Below, one piece after another: positions 1 to 6,379 of a stretch of 16,113 nt of DNA (position 1 is the first letter of the stretch; every line of letters starts with the position of its first letter). The stretch comes from Candidatus Hydrogenedentota bacterium (GTDB lineage Bacteria > Hydrogenedentota > Hydrogenedentia > Hydrogenedentales > SLHB01): assembly GCA_003552765.1 (NCBI GenBank), contig PUOI01000204.1, positions 1 through 16,113 of the forward strand, written 5' to 3'. A program made the position numbers and the translations under genes. The notes under the pieces were generated by a model, which was not told the origin of the DNA, did no database searches, and saw nothing but the letters and a program-made list of their open reading frames with translations.

Positions 1-7
1 CATCGCC

Positions 8-40
8 AACACCCTGATCCAGAAGGATCGGGGTGTTTTT
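8..40 (+). terminator. Rho-independent terminator of an upstream gene
   Basis: The stem arms AACACCCTGATCC (8-20) and GGATCGGGGTGTT (25-37) pair over 13 bp with one G-T wobble around the loop AGAA, and a T-run follows (36-40). The T-run lies on the + strand side, so this should end a + strand gene whose body lies before the window. Nothing of that gene is visible. Confidence 0.8.
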
Positions 41-102
41 GTGTGTTCTCACTAGGTGCCCCTTCAGCCTTTAAGTTGTGGGTAGCCCTTATTCTTGGCG
101 AT

Positions 103-157
103 GAGGTGGCACGGGCTTCCAGCCCGTGATTCATGGCCTGGAAGGCCATGCCACCTC
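103..157. repeat. Cloverleaf-like palindromic repeat
   Basis: An outer perfect 9-bp stem, GAGGTGGCA (103-111) with TGCCACCTC (149-157), encloses two further perfect hairpins. The first is CACGGGCT/AGCCCGTG (110-117 with 121-128, loop TCC). The second is CATGGCCT/AGGCCATG (132-139 with 143-150, loop GGA). The inner stems share a base or two with the outer stem. The shape resembles REP/BIME-type or small non-autonomous elements. No ORF is present. The gene-free interval 41-346 holds this block, the block at 205-268, and nothing else I can recognise. Confidence 0.7.
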
Positions 158-204
158 CTAGCGCCTTCACTTTGGCGGTCAACAAGTTTAGGGTGGCCCG
201 CGAT

Positions 205-268
205 CCTGGGGTATCGCGCGCTGCGCGCGCTTCAACCCCAGGCTACCATCTGTGACCCCGCTGGGGTC
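205..268. repeat. Second palindromic block (nested and adjacent hairpins)
   Basis: CCTGGGGT (205-212) pairs with ACCCCAGG (235-242), and the enclosed stretch is an alternating GCGCGC palindrome (215-230). A separate hairpin follows: GACCCC (254-259) with GGGGTC (263-268), loop GCT. The order of hairpins looks like an intergenic dispersed repeat rather than a terminator, since no T-run follows. The distance to the block at 103-157 is about 50 bp, so the two may be one composite element. Confidence 0.55.
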
Positions 269-346
269 GTGTAGATGTTCACCCACGCATTAAGGGAAGG
301 CTGCAGCGTTCCTTGTGAATTCCAACCGCAGCCCATCGTGGGGCGC

Positions 347-375
347 TTGCATACCAGACAAATGTCTGGTATCAT
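347..375 (+). promoter_or_regulatory. lexA operon promoter, probably leaderless
   Basis: A -35-like TTGCAT (347-352) is separated by exactly 17 bp from a -10-like TATCAT (370-375). A start point about 7 nt downstream would fall on or next to the lexA ATG at 382. No Shine-Dalgarno sequence is seen before that ATG, so the mRNA is probably leaderless or nearly so. The spacer is almost wholly filled by the operator at 351-372. Promoter elements are judged by eye against the sigma-70 consensus. Confidence 0.6.
351..372. promoter_or_regulatory. Putative LexA operator (perfect 10+2+10 palindrome)
   Basis: ATACCAGACA (351-360) and its exact reverse complement TGTCTGGTAT (363-372) flank the dinucleotide AA. 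The site sits between the -35 and -10 boxes of lexA and ends 9 nt before its start codon, which is the expected place for autorepression. It matches neither the E. coli CTGT-N8-ACAG box nor the Bacillus GAAC-N4-GTTC box. I saw no second copy elsewhere in the window by eye. That LexA binds here is inferred from position and symmetry. Confidence 0.75.
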
Positions 376-381
376 ACCGAT

Positions 382-996
382 ATGGCTCAGCAAAAGGACC
401 GGCATAGCGCGCGGGAGCGGGTCTACCGCTTTGTACGGGAACGGTTGGCGGCGGGACGGCCGCCGACGGTGCGTGAAGTGCAAGAGGCCCTTGGATTTCG
501 CGCGGTGCAATCGGCGCGGGAACATTTGGAGCGGCTCGTGGCGGAGGGCCGGTTGACGAAGCGCGCGGGCGAGGCGCGGGGGTATCGTTTGCCGGAGCCG
601 GATGCGAAGCCTCCGGCGGCCTTGGTTCCCGTGTTGGGCCGCGTGCAAGCGGGCGCGCTAACCACGGCGGTGGAAGACATCGAGGGCTACGTCCCGGTTC
701 AGCACAAGGCGGGGAGCGAGTATTTCGGGTTGCGCGTACAAGGCGACAGCATGACGGGCGCGGGCATTTTGGCGGGAGACATCGTCATTGTGCGGGCGCA
801 ACCGTCGGCGGATTCGGGGGCCATCGTGGTGGCGCTGGTGGAGGACGAGGCGACGGTGAAGCGGCTTCGTTTGCGCGGCCAACGCATCGAGCTGCACCCG
901 GAGAATCCTGCGTTTTCCCCCATCACGCCGGAGGAGTGCCGGATCCTGGGCAAGGTGGTCGAGGTGCGCCGCTTTCTGGAAGAAGGGGAGGTCTAA
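382..996 (+). CDS. lexA: LexA repressor / self-cleaving SOS regulator
   Basis: This 204-residue protein has the usual LexA length and two-domain layout. Residues 1-70 form the winged helix DNA-binding domain; the helix-turn-helix is around TVREVQEALGF (29-39) and the following recognition helix (41-53). The S24 peptidase domain follows: the cleavage site Ala90-Gly91 lies in GRVQAG (86-91), the catalytic Ser123 in GDSM and the catalytic Lys160 in TVKRL. RecA filaments on damaged DNA would stimulate cleavage and derepress target genes. It is the first gene of the mutagenesis cassette, with imuA starting 4 nt after its stop. The ATG at 382 is chosen because the family alignment begins there. It has no Shine-Dalgarno sequence, fitting a leaderless transcript. 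The operator just upstream implies autoregulation. The recognition helix differs from that of E. coli, in line with the unusual operator. Confidence 0.95.
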   Translation: MAQQKDRHSARERVYRFVRERLAAGRPPTVREVQEALGFRAVQSAREHLERLVAEGRLTKRAGEARGYRLPEPDAKPPAALVPVLGRVQAGALTTAVEDIEGYVPVQHKAGSEYFGLRVQGDSMTGAGILAGDIVIVRAQPSADSGAIVVALVEDEATVKRLRLRGQRIELHPENPAFSPITPEECRILGKVVEVRRFLEEGEV

Positions 997-1000
997 CCCC

Positions 1001-1621
1001 ATGGAATCGCCCGCCCTGCCCAAGGGATGCGAACTCGTGACGGCGCGCGCGCTCCAGGCGGAGAAGGCGTCCTCCAGCGAAGACGCCTGGTCCCTCGCCG
1101 CGTTGGCGGGCCGTTTGATTGAACTCCGGGACTCGTTGAGCGTGGCGGCGGGGCTCATCGCGGAAGCCCAGCGCCAAGGCGAACCAGCGGTGTGGATCGG
1201 CGTGAGCGGCTCAAGCTTTTATCCGCCGGATTTCGCGGCGGCGGGCATTGATTTGGAGGCCCTGCCGGTGGTTCGCGTGGCCGATGAGGCCCAAGTCATG
1301 CGCGCCGCCGACACCCTGCTGCGTTCGGGCGGCTTCGCGGCGGCCGTGCTGGATCCCGGGCCTGGCGCGCGTACGCCGCTCAATGCACAGAGCCGGCTCG
1401 TGGGACTCGCGAAGCAACACCATACCGCCGTGATTCTGCTGACGCGCGGGACTCCCGCCGCCGGTTCCCAGGGCGGGCTGGCGTCGTTGCGCGGCGAAAC
1501 CATCCGCAAACGCGCGGGATTCGGCCAGTTTGCCTGCGAATTGCGCATAGTAAAAGACAAACGCCGGGGACCGGGCTGGCGCCGCGTGGAGGTGTGCCGT
1601 GGACCGGATGGCCTGCATTAA
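1001..1621 (+). CDS. imuA: ImuA-type SOS mutagenesis protein (RecA-like, P-loop lost)
   Basis: This 206-residue protein is recognised as ImuA (annotated in some genomes as SulA-like or RecA-like) by position and motifs. GRLIEL (37-42) stands where RecA-like proteins begin their core; the motif FYPPDFAAAGIDLEALPVV (73-91) and the C-terminal ELRIVKDKRRGPGWRRVEV (180-198) are both typical of the family. No Walker A motif (GxxxxGKT) is present, so ATP binding like that of RecA is unlikely. In known cassettes ImuA is an accessory subunit that associates with ImuB and DnaE2 in damage-induced translesion synthesis. The start is well supported: GGGGAGGT (985-992) lies 8 nt before the ATG. Its 3' end overlaps imuB by 23 nt, suggesting translational coupling. 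The sequence is divergent, so the family assignment leans partly on synteny. Confidence 0.85.
   Translation: MESPALPKGCELVTARALQAEKASSSEDAWSLAALAGRLIELRDSLSVAAGLIAEAQRQGEPAVWIGVSGSSFYPPDFAAAGIDLEALPVVRVADEAQVMRAADTLLRSGGFAAAVLDPGPGARTPLNAQSRLVGLAKQHHTAVILLTRGTPAAGSQGGLASLRGETIRKRAGFGQFACELRIVKDKRRGPGWRRVEVCRGPDGLH
1588..1592 (+). promoter_or_regulatory. Ribosome binding site deciding the imuB start
   Basis: GGAGG at 1588-1592 lies inside the imuA coding region, 6 nt before the GTG at 1599 and 15 nt before an in-frame ATG at 1608. The spacing favours the GTG start. Confidence 0.6.
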
Positions 1622-3083
1622 CCTGCCCGCGCTGCCCTTGCAAATCCTGCTGCGCGATTATCCGGCCTGGCGCAACGGGCCCGCCGCCGTTGTGGACCGG
1701 GACAAGCCTTCGGGCGTGCTGCAATGGGTCAACGAACAAGCCCGCGCCCGGCGCATCCTGCCGGGCATGCGCTACGCCGCCGCGTTGTCCCTGGCGCGCG
1801 ATCTCCGGGCGGGTGAGCTATCGCCGGAGCGCATTCACGGCGAAGTGGAGCGCTTGACCCGGCGGCTTTGGGCGTTTACCCCGGGCGTTGAACCCGCGCC
1901 GGACGATCCGGGCGTGTTTTGGCTGGACGCCAGCGGATTGCATCGGCTGTATCCGGCGCTGTCCGAATGGGCCGCGTCCGTTTATAAAGCCTTGCGCGGG
2001 GAAGGGTTCGAGGTGGCGATCGCCGTGGGCTTTTCGCGTTTCGGGGTCTACGCGGCGGCGAAAGCCAACCGCGGAACCACCGTGTTCCGTAGCGCGGATC
2101 ACGAGCGGAACGCCGTCCAGCGCACACCCATGGACCGGCTGGATCTCGATCCGGCGCTGCATCAGACGCTTTTCAAGCTCGGCGTCCGCACGTTGGGCGA
2201 ATTCATCGCCCTGCCCGCCGCCAGCGTGCGCCGCCGCTTGGGCGCGCAAGCCCACGCCTTGCACCGGATGGCTCAGGGCGGTGAATGGCGTCCCTTGCAG
2301 CCGCGGCCCATCCCCGAACCGGCGGAACGGACGGCGGACCTCGAGTATCCCGAGACGCAGCACGATCGCCTGATGGCCATTGCCGCGCCCATGATGCGGC
2401 GTCTGTTAGAGGCCCTGGCGCAACGGCGCGAGACGCTGGAAGCGTTGCATCTCGACTTGAAGCTCGACAACGGCGCGCGCCAGCACGAACGCATCGCCCC
2501 AGCATCCCCCACGAACGACGCGAAACAGCTCACGTTGCTGCTCCGGTTGCGCTTGGAAAGCCTCGCGCTGCCCGCGGGGGTGGTGGAGCTGACGCTCCGC
2601 GCCGACGGAATCGCCACGGGGGAAGATCAGTTGAGCCTGTTTCAACACGCGCCCCAGCGCGGGCTCGACGCAGCGCGGGAGGCCTTTGCGCGAGTCCAGG
2701 CCGAGTTCGGCGATGGGGCCGTGGTCCGCGCGTGCTTGCGGGAGGGGCATCTGCCGGAAGCCGGGTTCTCGTGGGAGCCCCTCGACCGTCTCCGCGCGCC
2801 TGATCCCCCCCACTCCAGCTCCCGCCTTCTCGTGCGCCGCCTATACACACCGCCGATCACGCTGCCGCCGCGTCCGCGCCATGACGCCGGGGAGTGGTTC
2901 GTGGCGGGGGCCGCCGAGGGACCGGTCGAGGAAATGCTCGGCCCGTACGTCCTATCCGGCGGGTGGTGGATGCGCGAGACGGTCCGGTCGTATTACTACG
3001 TGCGCACGCGCAGCGGCCGGTGGCTTTGGGTGTACCACGACGCGAAACGGCGGCGCTGGTATCTGCAGGGAGAAGTGGAATGA
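1599..3083 (+). CDS. imuB: ImuB, Y-family polymerase homologue, non-catalytic clamp adaptor
   Basis: This 494-residue protein aligns by eye with DinB/UmuC-like ImuB. The N-terminal MDRMACINLPALPLQILL is the typical ImuB opening; N8-L9-P10 stands where active Y-family polymerases carry the first catalytic Asp motif. The second acidic motif is reduced to WLDASG (108-113) in place of the usual SxDE. These losses are the family norm and imply no polymerase activity. QLSLF (344-348) is a canonical beta-clamp binding motif. The C-terminal region (about 349-494) ends with GGWWMRETVRSYYYVRT and RWLWVY, the conserved ImuB tail thought to contact partners. In known systems ImuB links ImuA and DnaE2 to the sliding clamp. 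Translation likely starts at GTG 1599; ATG 1608 is the alternative. The stop overlaps the dnaE2 start (ATGA). Confidence 0.92.
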   Translation: MDRMACINLPALPLQILLRDYPAWRNGPAAVVDRDKPSGVLQWVNEQARARRILPGMRYAAALSLARDLRAGELSPERIHGEVERLTRRLWAFTPGVEPAPDDPGVFWLDASGLHRLYPALSEWAASVYKALRGEGFEVAIAVGFSRFGVYAAAKANRGTTVFRSADHERNAVQRTPMDRLDLDPALHQTLFKLGVRTLGEFIALPAASVRRRLGAQAHALHRMAQGGEWRPLQPRPIPEPAERTADLEYPETQHDRLMAIAAPMMRRLLEALAQRRETLEALHLDLKLDNGARQHERIAPASPTNDAKQLTLLLRLRLESLALPAGVVELTLRADGIATGEDQLSLFQHAPQRGLDAAREAFARVQAEFGDGAVVRACLREGHLPEAGFSWEPLDRLRAPDPPHSSSRLLVRRLYTPPITLPPRPRHDAGEWFVAGAAEGPVEEMLGPYVLSGGWWMRETVRSYYYVRTRSGRWLWVYHDAKRRRWYLQGEVE

Positions 3084-6000
3084 ACAGCGAAGTCGCCGAA
3101 TATGCGCCGTTGTGGTGCAAGAGCAACTACTCCTTTCTCGAAGGGGCAAGCCATCCCGAGGAACTCGTGGAGGAGGCCCACCGCTTGGGGCTTCGAGCCA
3201 TCGCCTTGACCGATCGCGACGGCGTCCACGGCGTGGTGCGCGCCCACAAGCGCGCTCAAGAACTCGGCGTGCGCCTCATCACCGGCGCGGAGATTACCCT
3301 GTGCGACGGGACCGAGATTGTCCTGCTCGCCATGGACCGGCGGGGGTACGCCAATCTGTGCCGCTTGATAACGAAGGGCCGGCTCCGTTTGCCCAAGGGG
3401 GTGAGCCGGGTAACGTGGGACGAAGTGTGCGAAGCCGCGGAGGGCCTTATCGCGTTGTGGGGCGGCGGCGCGAGCCTGCTTTCGGGAGAGGCGGAACCCG
3501 ATGACGCAGCGGGCATGTTGCGCGAAAGTTTTGGCGATCGGCTCCATGCCTTACTCACGCGGCATCGCGAGGCGTGCGAGGTCCGGCGGGAGCGGCGCAT
3601 CCGGGAACGGGCCGCGCGTTATGGCGTACCCACCGCCGCGGGGATGGAGGTGCTCTATCATGATTCCAGCCGCCGGGATTTGCAGGACGTGCTGACGTGC
3701 ATCCGCCACGGCGTCACTTTGTCCACGGCGGGCCGACGCATCCAGCCGAACGCGGAACACGCCTTGCGCGCGCCCTCCAACTTCGCCGCGCTGTACGCGG
3801 ATGACCCCGAATCCGTGGCGCGCACCCATGAAATCGCCTCGCGCTGCGCGTTTTCGTTGGACCAGATTTCCTACCGCTATCCCGTCGAGCATCTTCCCGG
3901 CAGCGCCGCGCCGCCCGAAGCCTTGCGCACGCTCACCTTCGACGGGGCGCGTTCGCGCTATCCCGAGGGCGTTCCGCCCAAAGTGCAGGCGCAACTCGAT
4001 AAGGAACTCGCCCTCATCCACGACCTCCAATACGAAGGCTACTTCCTTACCATGCACGAGATCGTCCGGTTCTGCCGCGAGCAAGACATCCTCTGCCAGG
4101 GGCGCGGTTCGGCGGCGAATTCGGCGGTGTGCTATTGCCTCGGCATTACCGCGGTGGATCCCGTACGCATGGGCCTGCTGTTCGAGCGGTTCCTATCGAA
4201 AGAACGGGCCGAACCGCCGGATATCGACCTCGACATCGAGCACAACCGCCGGGAAGAGGCCATCCAGCATATGTACGCGAAATACGGGCGCAGCCACGCC
4301 GCCATGGTGGCCAACGTCATCCGCTACCGGCCGCGTTCCGCCGTGCGCGACGTGGGCAAGGCGCTGGGCATGCCGGAAACCGCCGTCGAGCGTGTGGCGC
4401 GCTTGCTGTCCCATCACGAAGCGCCGTCCGTGGAGACCTTTCGAAAAACGGGTATGGACGGTGAAAGTCCGTTGATGGCGAATCTGGCGCGGTTGACCCA
4501 AGAAATACAGGATTTTCCCCGGCATTTGTCCATTCATCCCGGCGGCTTTCTGCTGGGCCACGAACCCGTGGATACGCTTGTGCCCATCGAAAACGCGGCC
4601 ATGGAAGGGCGCACTGTCATCCAATGGGACAAGGAAGACCTCGAGGATCTCGGCCTATTCAAGGTTGATCTGCTGGGCCTTGGCGCGCTCAACGTTGTCC
4701 ATCGCAGCCTCAACCTCATCACGGCGCACCACGGCGTCACGCACACCCTCGCCAGCATCCCCGCCCAAGACGAGCCCACCTTCGAGATGATCCGCCAGGG
4801 CGACACCGTGGGCGTGTTCCAGATCGAAAGCCGCGCACAAATGGCCATGTTGCCGCGCCTCAAGCCGCGCAATTACTACGACCTCGTCATCGAGGTGAGC
4901 CTCGTGCGGCCCGGCCCCATTACGGGCGGCATGGTCCATCCCTACTTGCGGCGCCGCAACGGCGAAGAGCCCGTGACCTATCCCCACCCTTCGTTGGAGC
5001 CGATTCTGAAGAAGACCTTGGGCATCCCCCTGTTTCAAGAGCAAGTCATGCAACTCGCCATGGCGGCGGCCGATTACACACCGGGCGAAGCCGACCAGTT
5101 GCGGCGCGACATGGCGGCATGGCGCAAGGCGGGACGCATCGAACGTCACAGGGAACGCCTGATCGCGCGCATGGCGAAGAAGGGCATCCCCAAAGAATTC
5201 GGCGAACAAGTCTTCGAACAGATTCGCGGCTTCGGCGATTACGGCTTTCCCGAAAGCCACGCCGCCAGCTTCGCCCTCATCGCCTACGCCACCGCGTGGC
5301 TCAGGCGGCATTACCCCGAGGCCTATCTTTGCGCCATGCTCAACGCCCAACCCATGGGATTCTACAGTCCCGCCACTCTCGTCGAAGACGGCAAACGCCA
5401 CGGCGTCGAAGTCCGGCCCATTGACGTACGCCATAGCGCCTGGGAATGCGCCTTGGAGCCAACCGATCCTTCCGCTCTCGACGGCTCAACCGTATCGCCG
5501 CCTTCCAGGGGGATAATGTGCCGGCAAGATGCCGGCGGTACGAATCATTCCCCCTTTGAAGGGGGATCAAGGGGGATGTCATCAAAAGAAAATCCTACCG
5601 CTCATTCCCCCTTGGAAGGGGGTGGCTCGCAGGGCCGGGGGATGTCCTCCTTCGCCGTGCGCATGGGCCTGCAATACGTAAAAGGCCTGGGCGAACCAGC
5701 GGGACAGCGCATCGCCCAAGCCCAGGCGGAACGCCCCTTCGCCTCCCTGACCGATCTCGCTTCACGCGCCCGGCTCGACGAAAACGCGCTGGCGCGGCTC
5801 GCGGAATGCGGCGCGCTCGAAGGATTCAAACACGAACGGCGGGACGCCCTATGGGAATCGCTCGGTATCGACCCGGACGCGGCCTCGCGGTTAAACCTCG
5901 GCCAAACCGAGCCAGACGCCGCCTTCGCCGCCCTTGCGCCCTTTGAAACCTATCAATGGGACTACGAATACACCGGCCATAGTCCCCGCGGACATCCCTT

Positions 6001-6355
6001 GCAACCGTTGCGCGAAGCCCTGGCCCGCCAACGCATGGCTGACGCCGCCCGCATCCGCGGCTACCCCAACGGCCGGCGGGTGCGTTACGCGGGCCTCGTC
6101 ATCTGCCGCCAACGCCCCGGCACAGCCAAGGGCGTTGTGTTCATGACCCTGGAAGACGAGACCGGCTTCGTAAACGCCGTCATCTGGGAGCACGTCTTTC
6201 GTAAATACGAGACCCTCGTCAAAACCGCGTCTTTTCTCGGCGTTACCGGGAAAGTCCAATCCGAGTCCGGCGTGGTCCACCTCATCGCCGACAAACTGTG
6301 GCTCCCCGAACTCGACGCTGGCCCCGCTACCCCCAAAAGCCGCAATTTCCATTGA
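3080..6355 (+). CDS. dnaE2: Error-prone C-family DNA polymerase DnaE2 (ImuC)
   Basis: This 1091-residue polymerase closes the cassette and should be its catalytic translesion subunit. The PHP domain opens with YAPLWCKSNYSFLEGASHP (8-26), where the metal-binding HxH of active PHP domains reads W-C-K, so it is probably degenerate. The C-family catalytic Asps fit D383 and D385 in PDIDLD and D530 in FKVDLLGL. A helix-hairpin-helix-like segment contains GLQYVKGLGE (863-872), and an OB-fold lies near the C-terminus (about 995-1080). The start ATG 3080 overlaps the imuB stop and has GGGAG about 8 nt upstream. The same frame is open back to 2894, but that extension lies inside imuB and does not resemble the family. 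Oddity: residues about 803-857 are a low-complexity insertion made of palindromic repeats, between CALE and AVRMGL, where relatives have a short linker. The frame stays open through it. Confidence 0.95.
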   Translation: MNSEVAEYAPLWCKSNYSFLEGASHPEELVEEAHRLGLRAIALTDRDGVHGVVRAHKRAQELGVRLITGAEITLCDGTEIVLLAMDRRGYANLCRLITKGRLRLPKGVSRVTWDEVCEAAEGLIALWGGGASLLSGEAEPDDAAGMLRESFGDRLHALLTRHREACEVRRERRIRERAARYGVPTAAGMEVLYHDSSRRDLQDVLTCIRHGVTLSTAGRRIQPNAEHALRAPSNFAALYADDPESVARTHEIASRCAFSLDQISYRYPVEHLPGSAAPPEALRTLTFDGARSRYPEGVPPKVQAQLDKELALIHDLQYEGYFLTMHEIVRFCREQDILCQGRGSAANSAVCYCLGITAVDPVRMGLLFERFLSKERAEPPDIDLDIEHNRREEAIQHMYAKYGRSHAAMVANVIRYRPRSAVRDVGKALGMPETAVERVARLLSHHEAPSVETFRKTGMDGESPLMANLARLTQEIQDFPRHLSIHPGGFLLGHEPVDTLVPIENAAMEGRTVIQWDKEDLEDLGLFKVDLLGLGALNVVHRSLNLITAHHGVTHTLASIPAQDEPTFEMIRQGDTVGVFQIESRAQMAMLPRLKPRNYYDLVIEVSLVRPGPITGGMVHPYLRRRNGEEPVTYPHPSLEPILKKTLGIPLFQEQVMQLAMAAADYTPGEADQLRRDMAAWRKAGRIERHRERLIARMAKKGIPKEFGEQVFEQIRGFGDYGFPESHAASFALIAYATAWLRRHYPEAYLCAMLNAQPMGFYSPATLVEDGKRHGVEVRPIDVRHSAWECALEPTDPSALDGSTVSPPSRGIMCRQDAGGTNHSPFEGGSRGMSSKENPTAHSPLEGGGSQGRGMSSFAVRMGLQYVKGLGEPAGQRIAQAQAERPFASLTDLASRARLDENALARLAECGALEGFKHERRDALWESLGIDPDAASRLNLGQTEPDAAFAALAPFETYQWDYEYTGHSPRGHPLQPLREALARQRMADAARIRGYPNGRRVRYAGLVICRQRPGTAKGVVFMTLEDETGFVNAVIWEHVFRKYETLVKTASFLGVTGKVQSESGVVHLIADKLWLPELDAGPATPKSRNFH
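5519..5645. repeat. Palindromic repeat cluster inserted in frame within dnaE2
   Basis: Three units are visible. A 25-nt unit (5519-5543) carries the near-palindrome GCCGGCAAGATGCCGGC. A 33-nt unit (5547-5579) begins ATTCCCCC and ends GGGGGATGT; it matches the reverse complement of 8664-8696 with one difference. A 42-nt unit (5604-5645) has the same ends and closely matches 8730-8772, with one indel and about two substitutions. The last two units have lengths divisible by three, and the span 5547-5645 is 99 nt, so the frame is kept. The encoded protein reads HSPFEGG and HSPLEGGG in the two related units. Confidence 0.85.
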
Positions 6356-6379
6356 GAGAACCCCCGCAAGCGATGGGCG

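Noticed and set aside
2894..3079. In-frame upstream extension of dnaE2 by 62 codons
   Set aside because: It lies within imuB, is Arg/Gly-rich and unlike DnaE2. The ATGA junction at 3080 with its ribosome binding site is the natural start.
3080..3400. Loss of the PHP metal-binding HxH (W-C-K) in DnaE2 as a novelty
   Set aside because: I recall similar openings in other DnaE2 subfamilies, so it is likely a clade feature rather than a local change.
5547..5645. Possible CRISPR array from the two similar units in dnaE2
   Set aside because: Only two units of unequal length, themselves palindromic, inside a coding frame and with no cas genes.
6356..6379. Bidirectional terminator between dnaE2 and the kinase
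   Set aside because: The 24-nt gap shows no convincing stem with a T-run on either strand.
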